NCBI GenBank assembly: GCA_038249605.1
Contig: JBBSDH010000019.1
Location: 1 to 31,274 of the forward strand
DNA from: M3007 sp038249605
GTDB taxonomy: Bacteria > Bacteroidota > Bacteroidia > Chitinophagales > Saprospiraceae
Direction: 5' to 3'
DNA length: 31,274 bases
In this document: in pieces, positions 7,705 through 15,409 of the stretch
How the letters are laid out: each line of letters begins with the position of its first letter
Position numbering within the stretch: position 1 is the first letter of the stretch
Program-made: the position numbers and the translations under genes
Notes under the pieces: generated by a model
What the model saw: only the letters and a program-made list of their open reading frames with translations
Database searches by the model: none
Told to the model about the DNA's origin: nothing

Positions 7705-10471
7705 AGTCAACCTTGGCAGGGCCGCCGACAATACCGGCCAATTGCAGCTCGGGCCCGACGGCAAAATTTACATTACCAGTAATTTTCGAAATTATTTAAG
7801 CGTCATCCACCAGCCCAACCTCGTCGGTGCGGCCTGCCAATACGAACCCCAGGCCATCGCCACGCCGCGCGAGTGTCTACTGGGCTTGCCTACGTTTCCG
7901 GCATCTTATTATGCGCCGTACAAACCTTACATCACACAGGATGCCGTAGCAGAGAACTGCACACCGCCCTGCGCCGACAGTCTGCGCAAATACTACGTCA
8001 CCGGCCATTGCCGCAACGGCGCCTCCTATGCCTGGAGTGTTCTGGGTGGCACGGTTGAGCAACAACAACACGATACCGTGTGGGTGCGCTGGACGCAGCC
8101 AGGCCCGGGTTGGGTGGCAGTAGTGAACACCTGGGCTTGCGGGACGTTTGTGGATACGGTGAGGGTGGAGGTGGAGAATTGCGCGCCTTGCGCTCCAGTC
8201 TACGACACTTTGATTGCAACTGCCTGCTCAGGCGAAACATACCCCTACAACGGCCAAAATATTCCCGCTGGCAGTTCACAATCTTTTCTGGTTTCCAACG
8301 CCTCAGGCTGCGATTCCACCGTGACGGTCAGCGTAACGGCATTGCAACCTTCTGCTTCAACGATTAATGCAAGCGCCTGCGTGGGTGAGACGTATGCTTA
8401 CAACGGCGTGGATATTCCCGCCGGAAGTTCCCAGATTTTTAATTTTTCCAATGCCGTCGGTTGTGATTCTACCGTGACGGTCAATGTAACGGCATTGCAG
8501 CCTTCAACCGGCACGGTCAACACAAGCGCCTGCGCGGGCGAGACGTATGCTTACAACGGCGTGGATATTCCCGCCGGAAGTTCCCAGATTTTTAATTTTT
8601 CCAATGCCGCCGGTTGTGATTCTACCGTGACGGTCAATGTAACGGCATTGCAACCTTCGGCAGCCACGATTAATGCAAGTGCCTGCGCGGGAGAAACATA
8701 TTCCTATAACGGCGTGGATATTCCCGCTGGCAGTTCCCAGATTTTTAATTTTTCCAATGCCGCCGGTTGTGATTCTACCGTGACGGTCAACGTAACGGCA
8801 TTGCAACCCTCAACCGGCACGGTCAACCCCAGCGCATGCGCGGGAGAGACGTTCACCTACAACGGCGTGGATATTCCCACTGGAAGTTCCCAAACCTTTG
8901 TGTTTTTAAACGCCGCCGGTTGCGATTCTACGGTGACGGTCAACGTGGCGGTTTTACAGCCTTCAAACTTCACACTTAACGCAAGCGCATGCGCGGGCGG
9001 AACGTATAACTACAATGGCGTGGACATTCCTGCAGGAAGCACCCAATCGTTTGTTTTTTCAAACGCAGCCGGTTGTGATTCTACGGTTACAATTAATGTA
9101 GCCGCCCTGCAACCTTCGTCTTCTGCAATCACCGCAAGTGCCTGCGCAGGTAAAGCATACACTTACAATGGCGTAGACATTCCCGCGGGCACCTCCCAAG
9201 ACTTTATGTTTTCAAATGCCGCCGGTTGTGATTCCACGATTACTGTTAATGTAGACGCATTACAGCCTTCGGTCAGTTTTATAAATGCAAGCACCTGCGC
9301 GGGCGAAACATACAGCTACAATGGCGTTAATATTCCTGCAGGCAACTCACAATCGTTTATTTTTTCAAACACTTCCGGTTGCGATTCTACAGTTACAGTG
9401 AATGTAACCGCGTTGCAACCTTCTACTTCTACAATCGCTGCAAGTGCTTGCGCAGGTGAGGCATACAGCTACAATGGTGTAGACATTCCTGCTGGAAGCT
9501 CCCAATCGTTTGTTTTATCCAACGCCGCCGGTTGCGATTCCACGGTTACTGTCAGCGTGGCGGTTTTACAGCCTTCAAACTTCACACTCAATGCAAGCGC
9601 ATGCGCGGGTGAAACGTATACCTACAATGGCGTGGACATTCCTGCAGGCAGCACCCAAACTTTTGTGTATTCAACCTCGGCCGGTTGCGATTCCACAGTG
9701 ACGGTTTCAGTATTGGAACTTCCCTTGCCCCAATTTGAGGCAAGTACAACACCCGCTTGTCCGGGTGCTGCCGACGGCGCTATTCTGGTCGATGCAATCG
9801 GCGTTCAAACGTTGGTTTTTCAACTCGACGGTGCTACGGTCAACGAAGATGCGTTGCTGCAACTGACTTCAGGCACGTTTACCCTCAGTGTGTCCGACGC
9901 TTTTTCTGGATGTTTGGTTGTTGAAGAAATTACGGTAGAGGAGCAATCCACAGCACAGGCTGTTCTGCCGCAGCGCCACCTATTGCCATGCGACACCTGG
10001 GAAATCGGATTGTCCGTTTCTCTGGATGGTCCGGCGCCAGCCACCGGTTTTTTGTGGTCTACCGGAGCGCAAACACCAGACATCCTTGTAAACGAACCCG
10101 GGTTGTATTGGGTAGAGGTTTCCGATGCATGCGGCGTGCAAAAGCTCGAAACTACGGTGGAGCCTGAAATGCCCAATGAAGCCACCGATATCGTTTACAT
10201 GGCCAACGTATTCCGGCCTTCCGGCGCTGAAAATCCGATGAACAGCGTTTTTGCACCACAGTTTTCAAGCGCAATAACGGTTGACAACCTGACCTTTTCA
10301 GTCTACGACCGCTGGGGTGGTTTGGTATTCACTTCCCGCAGCAACGGTTTGGGTTGGGACGGCGGCGACGCGCAGCCAGGCGTGTACATTTGGCTGTTAA
10401 ATGCTGAGGTAACGTATTGCGGCCACACATTTACCATTGAGCGAAGTGGGGATGTTACGCTTGTGAAATGA
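7685..10471 (+). CDS. C-terminal part of the CHU_C protein: ten 51-residue repeats, T9SS type B domain
   Basis: The open frame begins at an internal Met; the true coding context enters through the frameshift at 7637-7641. The first part finishes the propeller-like domain (NTGQLQLGPDGKIYITSN). A Cys-containing PKD-like segment follows (CADSLRKYYVTGHC), then ten tandem repeats at 8207-9736. Next come one or two Ig-like domains and a C-terminal CHU_C/type B T9SS domain (VFRPSGAENPMNSVFAP, FSVYDRWGGLVF, GVYIWLLNAEV). The product is probably an exported, surface-attached repeat protein, perhaps an adhesin or gliding-associated factor; the role is inferred. It ends 112 bp before a perfect 21-bp terminator hairpin. 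Confidence 0.82.
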   Translation: MAIRNSKVNLGRAADNTGQLQLGPDGKIYITSNFRNYLSVIHQPNLVGAACQYEPQAIATPRECLLGLPTFPASYYAPYKPYITQDAVAENCTPPCADSLRKYYVTGHCRNGASYAWSVLGGTVEQQQHDTVWVRWTQPGPGWVAVVNTWACGTFVDTVRVEVENCAPCAPVYDTLIATACSGETYPYNGQNIPAGSSQSFLVSNASGCDSTVTVSVTALQPSASTINASACVGETYAYNGVDIPAGSSQIFNFSNAVGCDSTVTVNVTALQPSTGTVNTSACAGETYAYNGVDIPAGSSQIFNFSNAAGCDSTVTVNVTALQPSAATINASACAGETYSYNGVDIPAGSSQIFNFSNAAGCDSTVTVNVTALQPSTGTVNPSACAGETFTYNGVDIPTGSSQTFVFLNAAGCDSTVTVNVAVLQPSNFTLNASACAGGTYNYNGVDIPAGSTQSFVFSNAAGCDSTVTINVAALQPSSSAITASACAGKAYTYNGVDIPAGTSQDFMFSNAAGCDSTITVNVDALQPSVSFINASTCAGETYSYNGVNIPAGNSQSFIFSNTSGCDSTVTVNVTALQPSTSTIAASACAGEAYSYNGVDIPAGSSQSFVLSNAAGCDSTVTVSVAVLQPSNFTLNASACAGETYTYNGVDIPAGSTQTFVYSTSAGCDSTVTVSVLELPLPQFEASTTPACPGAADGAILVDAIGVQTLVFQLDGATVNEDALLQLTSGTFTLSVSDAFSGCLVVEEITVEEQSTAQAVLPQRHLLPCDTWEIGLSVSLDGPAPATGFLWSTGAQTPDILVNEPGLYWVEVSDACGVQKLETTVEPEMPNEATDIVYMANVFRPSGAENPMNSVFAPQFSSAITVDNLTFSVYDRWGGLVFTSRSNGLGWDGGDAQPGVYIWLLNAEVTYCGHTFTIERSGDVTLVK
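8207..9736 (+). repeat. Ten tandem 153-bp coding repeats
   Basis: Each unit encodes 51 residues of the form ..ACAGETYxYNGVDIPAGSSQ..F.FSNAAGCDSTVTVNVTALQPS.. with two cysteines (ACAG and GCDS). The spacing is exactly 153 bp from first to tenth unit, with no indels. Units 2-4 (about 8360-8818) are almost identical at DNA level, while later units diverge mostly at codon third positions, which fits recent duplication of units. The cysteine pair in each unit may form a disulfide. Confidence 0.95.
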
Positions 10472-10582
10472 CCGAATGTAACGAATGCGGAATGCGGGTT
10501 CGGAATTGGTGATTTCAGCTTGGGAATTCAACAAGCCATAAAAACCTGATTTGTAAGTATTTATTCAAAGTCGTAAGCCCAA

Positions 10583-10629
10583 AATAACATGAGTCATCCC
10601 AAAAAAAATTTGGGATGACTCATGTTATT
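10583..10629. terminator. Perfect 21-bp hairpin, bidirectional terminator ending the ribosomal operon
   Basis: The arms 10583-10603 and 10609-10629 are perfectly complementary around an A5 loop. The element lies between the convergent ends of the CHU_C gene (+) and rplQ (-). The surrounding gap (10472-10691) also carries ATTCCGCATTCC-type words on both flanks (10484-10507 and 10656-10682) that form an imperfect outer inverted repeat. Confidence 0.85.
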
Positions 10630-10691
10630 CAGTTTAAATACTTCGTAGGGATAACAATTCCGCATTCCCTATTCCGCATTCCACATTCGAA

Positions 10692-11312
10692 TTACGCTTC
10701 TTTTTCTTCGTTGGCTTCTTCTGCAGCAAGTGTTTCGGTTTCAGGAGCTTGCTCTTCAGCAACTTCGGCAACCGGGGCTGCGGTTTCTTCAGCAACTTCA
10801 GCCATCGGGGCTACAGTTTCTTCCACTACGTCGGCGACAGGAGCTGCTGTTTCAACAACATCAGGAGTTGCTGCGGTAGGTTTGGCAACGCCGCTGCCAC
10901 CGCGACGGGTTTTCTTGGCAACTTTTACTTTGCCGGCATTTGGGTTGTAGGTTTCGTTGAAATCTACCAGTTCGATCATGGCCGTTTCGGCGCCGTCACC
11001 GCGGCGGAAGCCGAGTTTGATGACGCGAACGTAACCGCCTGGGCGATCACCAATTTTTGCTGCAACAGTACCAAAAAGTTCTTTCAGGGCTTCTTTGTTC
11101 TGCAGGTAGCTGAACACAACACGACGCGAGTGCGTGGAGTTGTCTTTGGCTTTGGTAAGCAGTGGTTCAACGTAGCGGCGAAGGGCTTTGGCTTTGGCAA
11201 CCGTGGTTGTGATGCGTTTGTGCTCGATCAGGGCGATGGCCAGGTTGGCGAGCAGGGCGCGGCGGTGCGAAGCAGTCCGGCCGAGGTTGTTGATTTTATC
11301 TCCGTGTCTCAT
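10692..11312 (-). CDS. rplQ: 50S ribosomal protein L17
   Basis: The L17 core is residues 1 to about 119 (MRHGDKINNLGRTASHRRALLANL, TVAKAKALRRYVEPLLTKAKD, ending AMIELVDFNE). It is followed by a basic linker (KVAKKTRRGG) and an acidic Ala/Val/Glu tail of about 75 residues with 11-residue units such as VADVVEETVAP and MAEVAEETAAP. At 206 residues it is much longer than the ~120-130 usual outside Bacteroidota; extended tails on L17 are common in this phylum. It is the last gene of the operon, 137 bp after rpoA, with a hairpin in that gap. Confidence 0.97.
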   Translation of the reverse strand: MRHGDKINNLGRTASHRRALLANLAIALIEHKRITTTVAKAKALRRYVEPLLTKAKDNSTHSRRVVFSYLQNKEALKELFGTVAAKIGDRPGGYVRVIKLGFRRGDGAETAMIELVDFNETYNPNAGKVKVAKKTRRGGSGVAKPTAATPDVVETAAPVADVVEETVAPMAEVAEETAAPVAEVAEEQAPETETLAAEEANEEKEA

Positions 11313-11399
11313 AACGGTAAGTACCTAATGTTAGGCGGGAGCACCGGGGCTGCCATTGAAGGCGCTCTACGGTTACCCCACTTGTTAAAAAATAGCAGG

Positions 11400-11440
11400 C
11401 AGCAGGCAGCGGGCAGTAAAAAACTGCCTGCTGCCTGCTG
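11400..11440 (-). repeat. GCAGGCA-word hairpin between rpoA and rplQ
   Basis: The 18-bp arms 11400-11417 and 11423-11440 have one mismatch and an A5 loop. They are built from repeats of CAGCAGG. The hairpin sits just downstream of the rpoA stop and could attenuate transcription into rplQ or protect the mRNA end. There is no clear T-tract on the minus strand. Confidence 0.75.
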
Positions 11441-11449
11441 ACCGCTTGT

Positions 11450-12448
11450 TTACTCTTCTTCGAGTTTGTATTTCGAAAGATCCATGCCAAAGGTCAGGCC
11501 TTTGTCCTGGAGCAGTTCTTCAATTTCAACGAGCGACTTTTTACCGAAGTTGCGGAATTTAAGAAGCTCGTGGGTGTCGTAACGTACCAATTCGGCCAGG
11601 GTATTGATTTTGGCGGCCTTGAGGCAGTTGTAGGCGCGAACGCTGAGGTCGAGGTCTTCCAACGACGTTTTCAGCAATTTGCGCATGTGCAGGATGTGTT
11701 CATCCACGACGTTTTCTTCGCGGCTGGCAGGCGTATCGAACGTGATGTTGTCGTCGGTGATCAGCATAAGGTGCTGGATCAGGATACGGCTGGCTTCGCG
11801 GATGGCTTCTTCGGGATGAATGGTGCCGTCGGTTTTGACTTCGATGGTAAGTTTTTCGTAGTCGGTACGTTGGCCTACGCGGGTATTTTCAACCTTGTAG
11901 GAAACGTTTTTGATCGGCGTGTAGATGGCATCGATGGGAATAACGCCGATGACGGCATCTTTCGGAGCCATGTCGTCGGCGGGTTGGTAGCCGCGACCTT
12001 TGTTGATGGTCAGTTCGAGTTCGAGGTTAACGAACGGTTCCATGCGACAAATGAGCAGGTCCGGGTTCATCACTTTGAACACGTTGGTAAATTCTTCGAT
12101 GTTTCCGGCACGGAACTCTTCGCGACCACTGATGGTCAGGTAGATTTTTTCCTGCTGGGTTTTGTCGTCGCCGATGACATGTTTCAGGCGAACCTGTTTA
12201 AGGTTGAGTACAATATCGACCACGTCTTCAACAACGCCACGCATGGTGGCAAACTCGTGGTCTACGCCGCCGATGCGCACAGCGCTGATGGCGAAACCTT
12301 CGAGTGAAGAGAGCAGTACGCGCCTCAGGGAATTTCCTACGGTTTGGCCGAAACCGGGTTCCAAGGGCTTGAATTCAAAAATGCCTTCAAAGTCCGTTGC
12401 TTTTTGGAGCAGGATTTTGTCTGGCTTTTGGAAATTGAGAATACTCAT
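11450..12448 (-). CDS. rpoA: DNA-directed RNA polymerase subunit alpha
   Basis: This is the 332-residue alpha subunit. The start chosen is the Met of MSILNFQKPDKI at 12448, because the upstream in-frame extension is repeat-derived leader. The N-terminal dimerisation/assembly domain shows GQTVGNSLRRVLLSSLEGFA. The C-terminal domain (about residues 250-325) has the helix-hairpin-helix region LVRYDTHELLKFRNFGKKSL and would contact UP-elements and activators. It is co-transcribed with rpsK, rpsD and rplQ in the alpha operon, as usual. Confidence 0.98.
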   Translation of the reverse strand: MSILNFQKPDKILLQKATDFEGIFEFKPLEPGFGQTVGNSLRRVLLSSLEGFAISAVRIGGVDHEFATMRGVVEDVVDIVLNLKQVRLKHVIGDDKTQQEKIYLTISGREEFRAGNIEEFTNVFKVMNPDLLICRMEPFVNLELELTINKGRGYQPADDMAPKDAVIGVIPIDAIYTPIKNVSYKVENTRVGQRTDYEKLTIEVKTDGTIHPEEAIREASRILIQHLMLITDDNITFDTPASREENVVDEHILHMRKLLKTSLEDLDLSVRAYNCLKAAKINTLAELVRYDTHELLKFRNFGKKSLVEIEELLQDKGLTFGMDLSKYKLEEE

Positions 12449-12553
12449 ATATAGGATGGATGCTAGAGATACTGGATGTAGGATGGATGGCATACAATGC
12501 GAAAACGGCTGGCGTTCGTAAACCGAACGCCAACCTTCGCTTTGATGTATCTG
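12449..12553 (-). repeat. rpsD-rpoA gap: hairpin plus GGATGGATG-word repeat
   Basis: The 8-bp hairpin 12511-12518 / 12524-12531 (GGCGTTCG/CGAACGCC) has a 5-nt loop and is followed on the minus strand by a short T4 stretch, so it is a possible attenuator. Closer to rpoA, 12451-12491 repeats the word GGATGGATG/GGATG several times, a low-complexity element of the type scattered in Bacteroidota intergenic DNA. Confidence 0.6.
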
Positions 12554-13168
12554 TTACTTCGAGTAAAGTTCAACGATCAATTGTTCGTTGATTCTCTCGG
12601 GTATCTGGTCGCGTTGAGGGAAGGTAAGAAAGGTACCCTGCATTTTATCGGGGTTCCATTCCAGCCAACCGAATTTGCGTACGTCGTTGGTTTTTGCGCC
12701 GGCATGCGTAGTTACGATTTCGAGGCCTTTCGATTTGCCGCGAACAGCCACCACGTCACCTGGTTTCAGGGAATATGATGGAATGTTTACGATGTTGCCG
12801 TTTACCGTAACGTGGCGGTGGCCAACAAGTTGGCGTGCGCCGCGGCGGGTGGGCGAGATGCCCAAACGGAACACGGTATTGTCGAGACGGGCTTCGAGCA
12901 GTTGGAGCAATATCTCACCTGTTACGCCGTGTTTGCGGGTAGCATGGTGAAAAGTGCGGCGGAACTGACGTTCAAGAATGCCGTAGGTGTACTTCGCCTT
13001 CTGCTTTTCCGAAAGCTGCTGGGCGTAACCCGAGGCGGCTTTTTTCTTGCGCGTTTGGCCGTGTTGCCCCGGGGGGTACTTGCGGCGTTCGAAGTATTTG
13101 TCGTACCCGTAGATCGAATCACCGAACGATCGGGCTTTTTTAGTCGTTGGTCCAGTATAACGAGCCAT
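12554..13168 (-). CDS. rpsD: 30S ribosomal protein S4
   Basis: This 204-residue primary 16S rRNA-binding protein acts early in 30S assembly. The N-terminus MARYTGPTTKKARSFG and RRKYPPGQHGQ are typical of S4. The S4 RNA-binding domain lies at about residues 92-155 (RLDNTVFRLG, RRGARQLVGHRHVTVNG). There is no N-terminal Cys4 zinc site, so it is the zinc-free form. An uninterrupted C6 run (YPPG) is read in frame here, a useful contrast to the two frameshift sites elsewhere. It sits between rpsK and rpoA. Confidence 0.98.
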   Translation of the reverse strand: MARYTGPTTKKARSFGDSIYGYDKYFERRKYPPGQHGQTRKKKAASGYAQQLSEKQKAKYTYGILERQFRRTFHHATRKHGVTGEILLQLLEARLDNTVFRLGISPTRRGARQLVGHRHVTVNGNIVNIPSYSLKPGDVVAVRGKSKGLEIVTTHAGAKTNDVRKFGWLEWNPDKMQGTFLTFPQRDQIPERINEQLIVELYSK

Positions 13169-13200
13169 GGAAAAAAAATGTGGTCAAAAAACGGTTGTGG

Positions 13201-13593
13201 TTATACGCGGCGGCGTTTGGGAGGGCGGCATCCATTGTGCGGCATGGGTGTCATGTCGTTGATGGTGCTCACTTTGATACCCGATTGGTCGACGGCACGG
13301 ATGGCGGCTTCGCGGCCCGAGCCGGGGCCTTTCACGTACACCTCAGCGGTGCGCATACCGGCATCGTAAGCTACTTTGGCAGCGTCATTGGCAGCTACCT
13401 GGGCAGCGTAGGGTGTGTTCTTCTTTGAACCTCGGAAACCGGCTTTGCCGGCCGAAGCCCAAGAAATCACCTCACCCTGTTTATTGGTGATGGAGATGAT
13501 GATGTTGTTGAAGCTTGCACGGATGAACACAAGTCCCTCCGGCGTTACTTTTACTTTGCGCTTAACAACCTTTTTGGATGCTCCTTTAGCCAT
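13201..13593 (-). CDS. rpsK: 30S ribosomal protein S11
   Basis: This 130-residue protein lies on the platform of the small subunit, near the mRNA exit channel. It is recognised by FIRASFNNIIISITNKQGEVISW, AGKAGFRGSKKNTPYAAQ and the conserved basic C-terminus MPHNGCRPPKRRRV. It lies between rpsM and rpsD, 32 bp upstream of rpsD, in standard alpha-operon order. Confidence 0.98.
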   Translation of the reverse strand: MAKGASKKVVKRKVKVTPEGLVFIRASFNNIIISITNKQGEVISWASAGKAGFRGSKKNTPYAAQVAANDAAKVAYDAGMRTAEVYVKGPGSGREAAIRAVDQSGIKVSTINDMTPMPHNGCRPPKRRRV

Positions 13594-13681
13594 TATATAA
13601 AGGTTTGATGCTGAGTGAAGCTTCGTTCATGAACCCAATGGGGAAACCACCCGGAAGCATTGAACGGTTCTCTCTTCATTA

Positions 13682-14059
13682 TTACTTCGTTGCTTTTTTC
13701 TTGTTGGCCACCGTTTTGCGTTTGCCCTTGCGGGTACGCGCATTGGTACGGGTGCGCTGACCACGAAGGGGAAGTCCCTTACGGTGGCGCAATCCGCGGT
13801 AGCAACCGATGTCCATCAAACGCTTGATGTTCAATTGAACTTCCGAGCGCAGTTGACCTTCGGTTTTGTACTCATCGCCGATGATGCGCGAGATCGTCTT
13901 GATGTTGTCATCGGTCCAGTTTTCCACCTTCGTGCTTTCGTCGATTCCGGCCGAAACGAGGATGGCCTTGGAAGTCGACAAACCGATACCGTAGATGTAG
14001 GTCAGACCAATAACACCGCGTTTGTTGCGGGGCAAGTCAACACCAGCAATACGTGCCAT
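13682..14059 (-). CDS. rpsM: 30S ribosomal protein S13
   Basis: This 125-residue head protein contacts the P-site tRNA and bridges to the 50S. The start is set at the Met of MARIAGVDLPRNKR (14059); the longer open frame to 14104 would add 15 unrelated residues. Typical motifs are YIYGIGLSTSKAIL, GCYRGLRHRKGLPLRGQRT and the Lys/Arg-rich tail RKGKRKTVANKKKATK. A 7-bp hairpin (14094-14100/14105-14111) lies in the gap to rpmJ. Confidence 0.98.
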   Translation of the reverse strand: MARIAGVDLPRNKRGVIGLTYIYGIGLSTSKAILVSAGIDESTKVENWTDDNIKTISRIIGDEYKTEGQLRSEVQLNIKRLMDIGCYRGLRHRKGLPLRGQRTRTNARTRKGKRKTVANKKKATK

Positions 14060-14119
14060 ATGAATTTGTGTTAGCGAGTTTGTTAAATGGTTTCGAAGCT
14101 GCAAAGCTTCGGATGTTTT

Positions 14120-14236
14120 TTACCCTTGGCGTTGTTTGAACCTCGGATTTTTTTTGTTGATCACGTACAGCTTGCCTTTACGACGTACAATTTTGCAGTC
14201 GGCAGAACGCTTTTTGATCGACGGACGAACTTTCAT
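14120..14236 (-). CDS. rpmJ: 50S ribosomal protein L36
   Basis: This is a 38-codon gene: it begins MKVRPSIKKRSADC and ends NPRFKQRQG, followed by TAA. Of the Cys3-His zinc ligands found in zinc-type L36, only the Cys at residue 14 is retained; the position-11 Cys is Ser and the downstream Cys is gone. This is the zinc-free form common in Bacteroidota. It sits 51 bp after infA and before rpsM, the canonical position. Confidence 0.95.
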   Translation of the reverse strand: MKVRPSIKKRSADCKIVRRKGKLYVINKKNPRFKQRQG

Positions 14237-14287
14237 GTCTTAAATGTTCAGTTGCGTTAAATCTCTTTCAGTTGTAAGCACAAAGGC

Positions 14288-14506
14288 TTATTTATAGCGG
14301 TAGATGATCCTTCCGCGGGTGAGGTCATAAGGCGACATTTCTATCGAAACCTTGTCACCCGGCAGTATGCGAATGTAGTTCATACGCATTTTACCGGAAA
14401 TGGTGGCCAGGATGATGTGGCCGTTCTCCAAACGAACTTTGAAGTTCGCGTTGGAAAGGGCTTCCATTACCTCCCCGTCTTGTTTGATCAAATCTTCTTT
14501 TGCCAT
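14288..14506 (-). CDS. infA: Translation initiation factor IF-1
   Basis: This 72-residue single OB/S1-fold protein binds the 30S A-site during initiation. It is recognised by MAKEDLIKQDGEVMEALSN, NFKVRLENGHIILATISGKMR and the end LTRGRIIYRYK. Its length is the same as E. coli IF-1. It lies 33 bp downstream of map, as is usual in Bacteroidota and Firmicutes spc operons. Confidence 0.98.
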   Translation of the reverse strand: MAKEDLIKQDGEVMEALSNANFKVRLENGHIILATISGKMRMNYIRILPGDKVSIEMSPYDLTRGRIIYRYK

Positions 14507-14532
14507 AAAAGGCCCTTCTGAATTTTGGGCTG

Positions 14533-14566
14533 CAAAGTTCTAACTTTTTAGCGAAATTTCCTTCAA
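14533..14566 (-). promoter_or_regulatory. Weak candidate promoter upstream of infA
   Basis: On the minus strand GAACTTTG (one mismatch to TAnnTTTG, 14533-14540) is preceded by TTTG with 23 bp between (TTG at 14564-14566). It overlaps the 3' end of map. The spacing is at the long limit and the first base of the -7 element is wrong, so this is only a suggestion. Confidence 0.25.
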
Positions 14567-15385
14567 AGAAGGATTATTTTTTATTGCCTCGTTCAAATAG
14601 CTGTGATCCGACAGGATATCGGCCTTATTCTTGCGAATAGCAACAGAATGTTCGTAGTGTGCGCTCGGTTTTCGGTCGCGTGTGATGATGGTCCAGCCGT
14701 CGTTGGCCTGAAAAACTTCCTTCCTACCCATGTTGATCATGGGCTCGATGGCGAGTACCAGTCCTTCGTGCATCAGTATTCCTTTGCCCCGGCGGCCGTA
14801 ATTCGGAACTTCCGGATCTTCGTGCAAAGAGCGTCCGATGCCGTGTCCTACCAGTTCCCGCACCACACCGTATCCGTTTTCGCGTTCGGTGTAGTTTTGG
14901 ATGGCGAAAGAAATGTCTTCGAGCCGTTTGCCTGCCACCGCCTGTTCAATGCCTTTGTACAAGGAAGTGTTGGTAACCCGAAGCAATTCCATAACCGTTT
15001 CTTCCACCTGCGTAAAAGCGAAAGTAAAAGCCGAATCGCCAAAAAATCCATCGAGTTCAACACCGCAGTCAATGCTTACAATGTCCGTTTCCAGAAACTC
15101 ACGTTTGCTGGGGAAACCGTGTACAACGACGTCGTTGGGCGACATGCAGAGGGAAAAAGGAAACCCGTTGTAACCTTTGAATGCAGGGCGGCCGTTGTGG
15201 TCGCGGATGAATTCTTCGGCGGCTTTGTCTACCGACTCTCCCGAAATACCGGGTTTGAGCAAGCTGGCGACATAAGCCAGGGTTTTGGACACCACGAGGT
15301 TGGCCGCGCGCATCTTTTCGATTTCAGCGTCGGTTTTGTGGATGACTTTTTTGCCATCCGCATCGTTGGTGAATAATCCGTGCAT
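14540..15385 (-). CDS. map: Methionine aminopeptidase, type I
   Basis: It removes the N-terminal Met from nascent proteins as they leave the ribosome. The protein is 281 residues. All five metal ligands are visible: D106 (SIDCGVE), D117 (FFGDSAF), H181 (GHGIG), E214 (LAIEPM) and E245 (AHYEHSV). The substrate-side His is H89 (VVHGFPS). There is no N-terminal zinc-finger extension, so it is the type Ia-like form with a short ~20-residue lead. It lies between secY and infA in the usual co-translational-processing position. Confidence 0.97.
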   Translation of the reverse strand: MHGLFTNDADGKKVIHKTDAEIEKMRAANLVVSKTLAYVASLLKPGISGESVDKAAEEFIRDHNGRPAFKGYNGFPFSLCMSPNDVVVHGFPSKREFLETDIVSIDCGVELDGFFGDSAFTFAFTQVEETVMELLRVTNTSLYKGIEQAVAGKRLEDISFAIQNYTERENGYGVVRELVGHGIGRSLHEDPEVPNYGRRGKGILMHEGLVLAIEPMINMGRKEVFQANDGWTIITRDRKPSAHYEHSVAIRKNKADILSDHSYLNEAIKNNPSLKEISLKS

Positions 15386-15409
15386 GTTTATGTTTGGCAG
15401 TCTTTGATC

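Noticed and set aside
8207..9736. CRISPR-like periodic repeats
   Set aside because: The period is 153 bp, the units are wholly coding and in frame with no spacers; this is a protein repeat.
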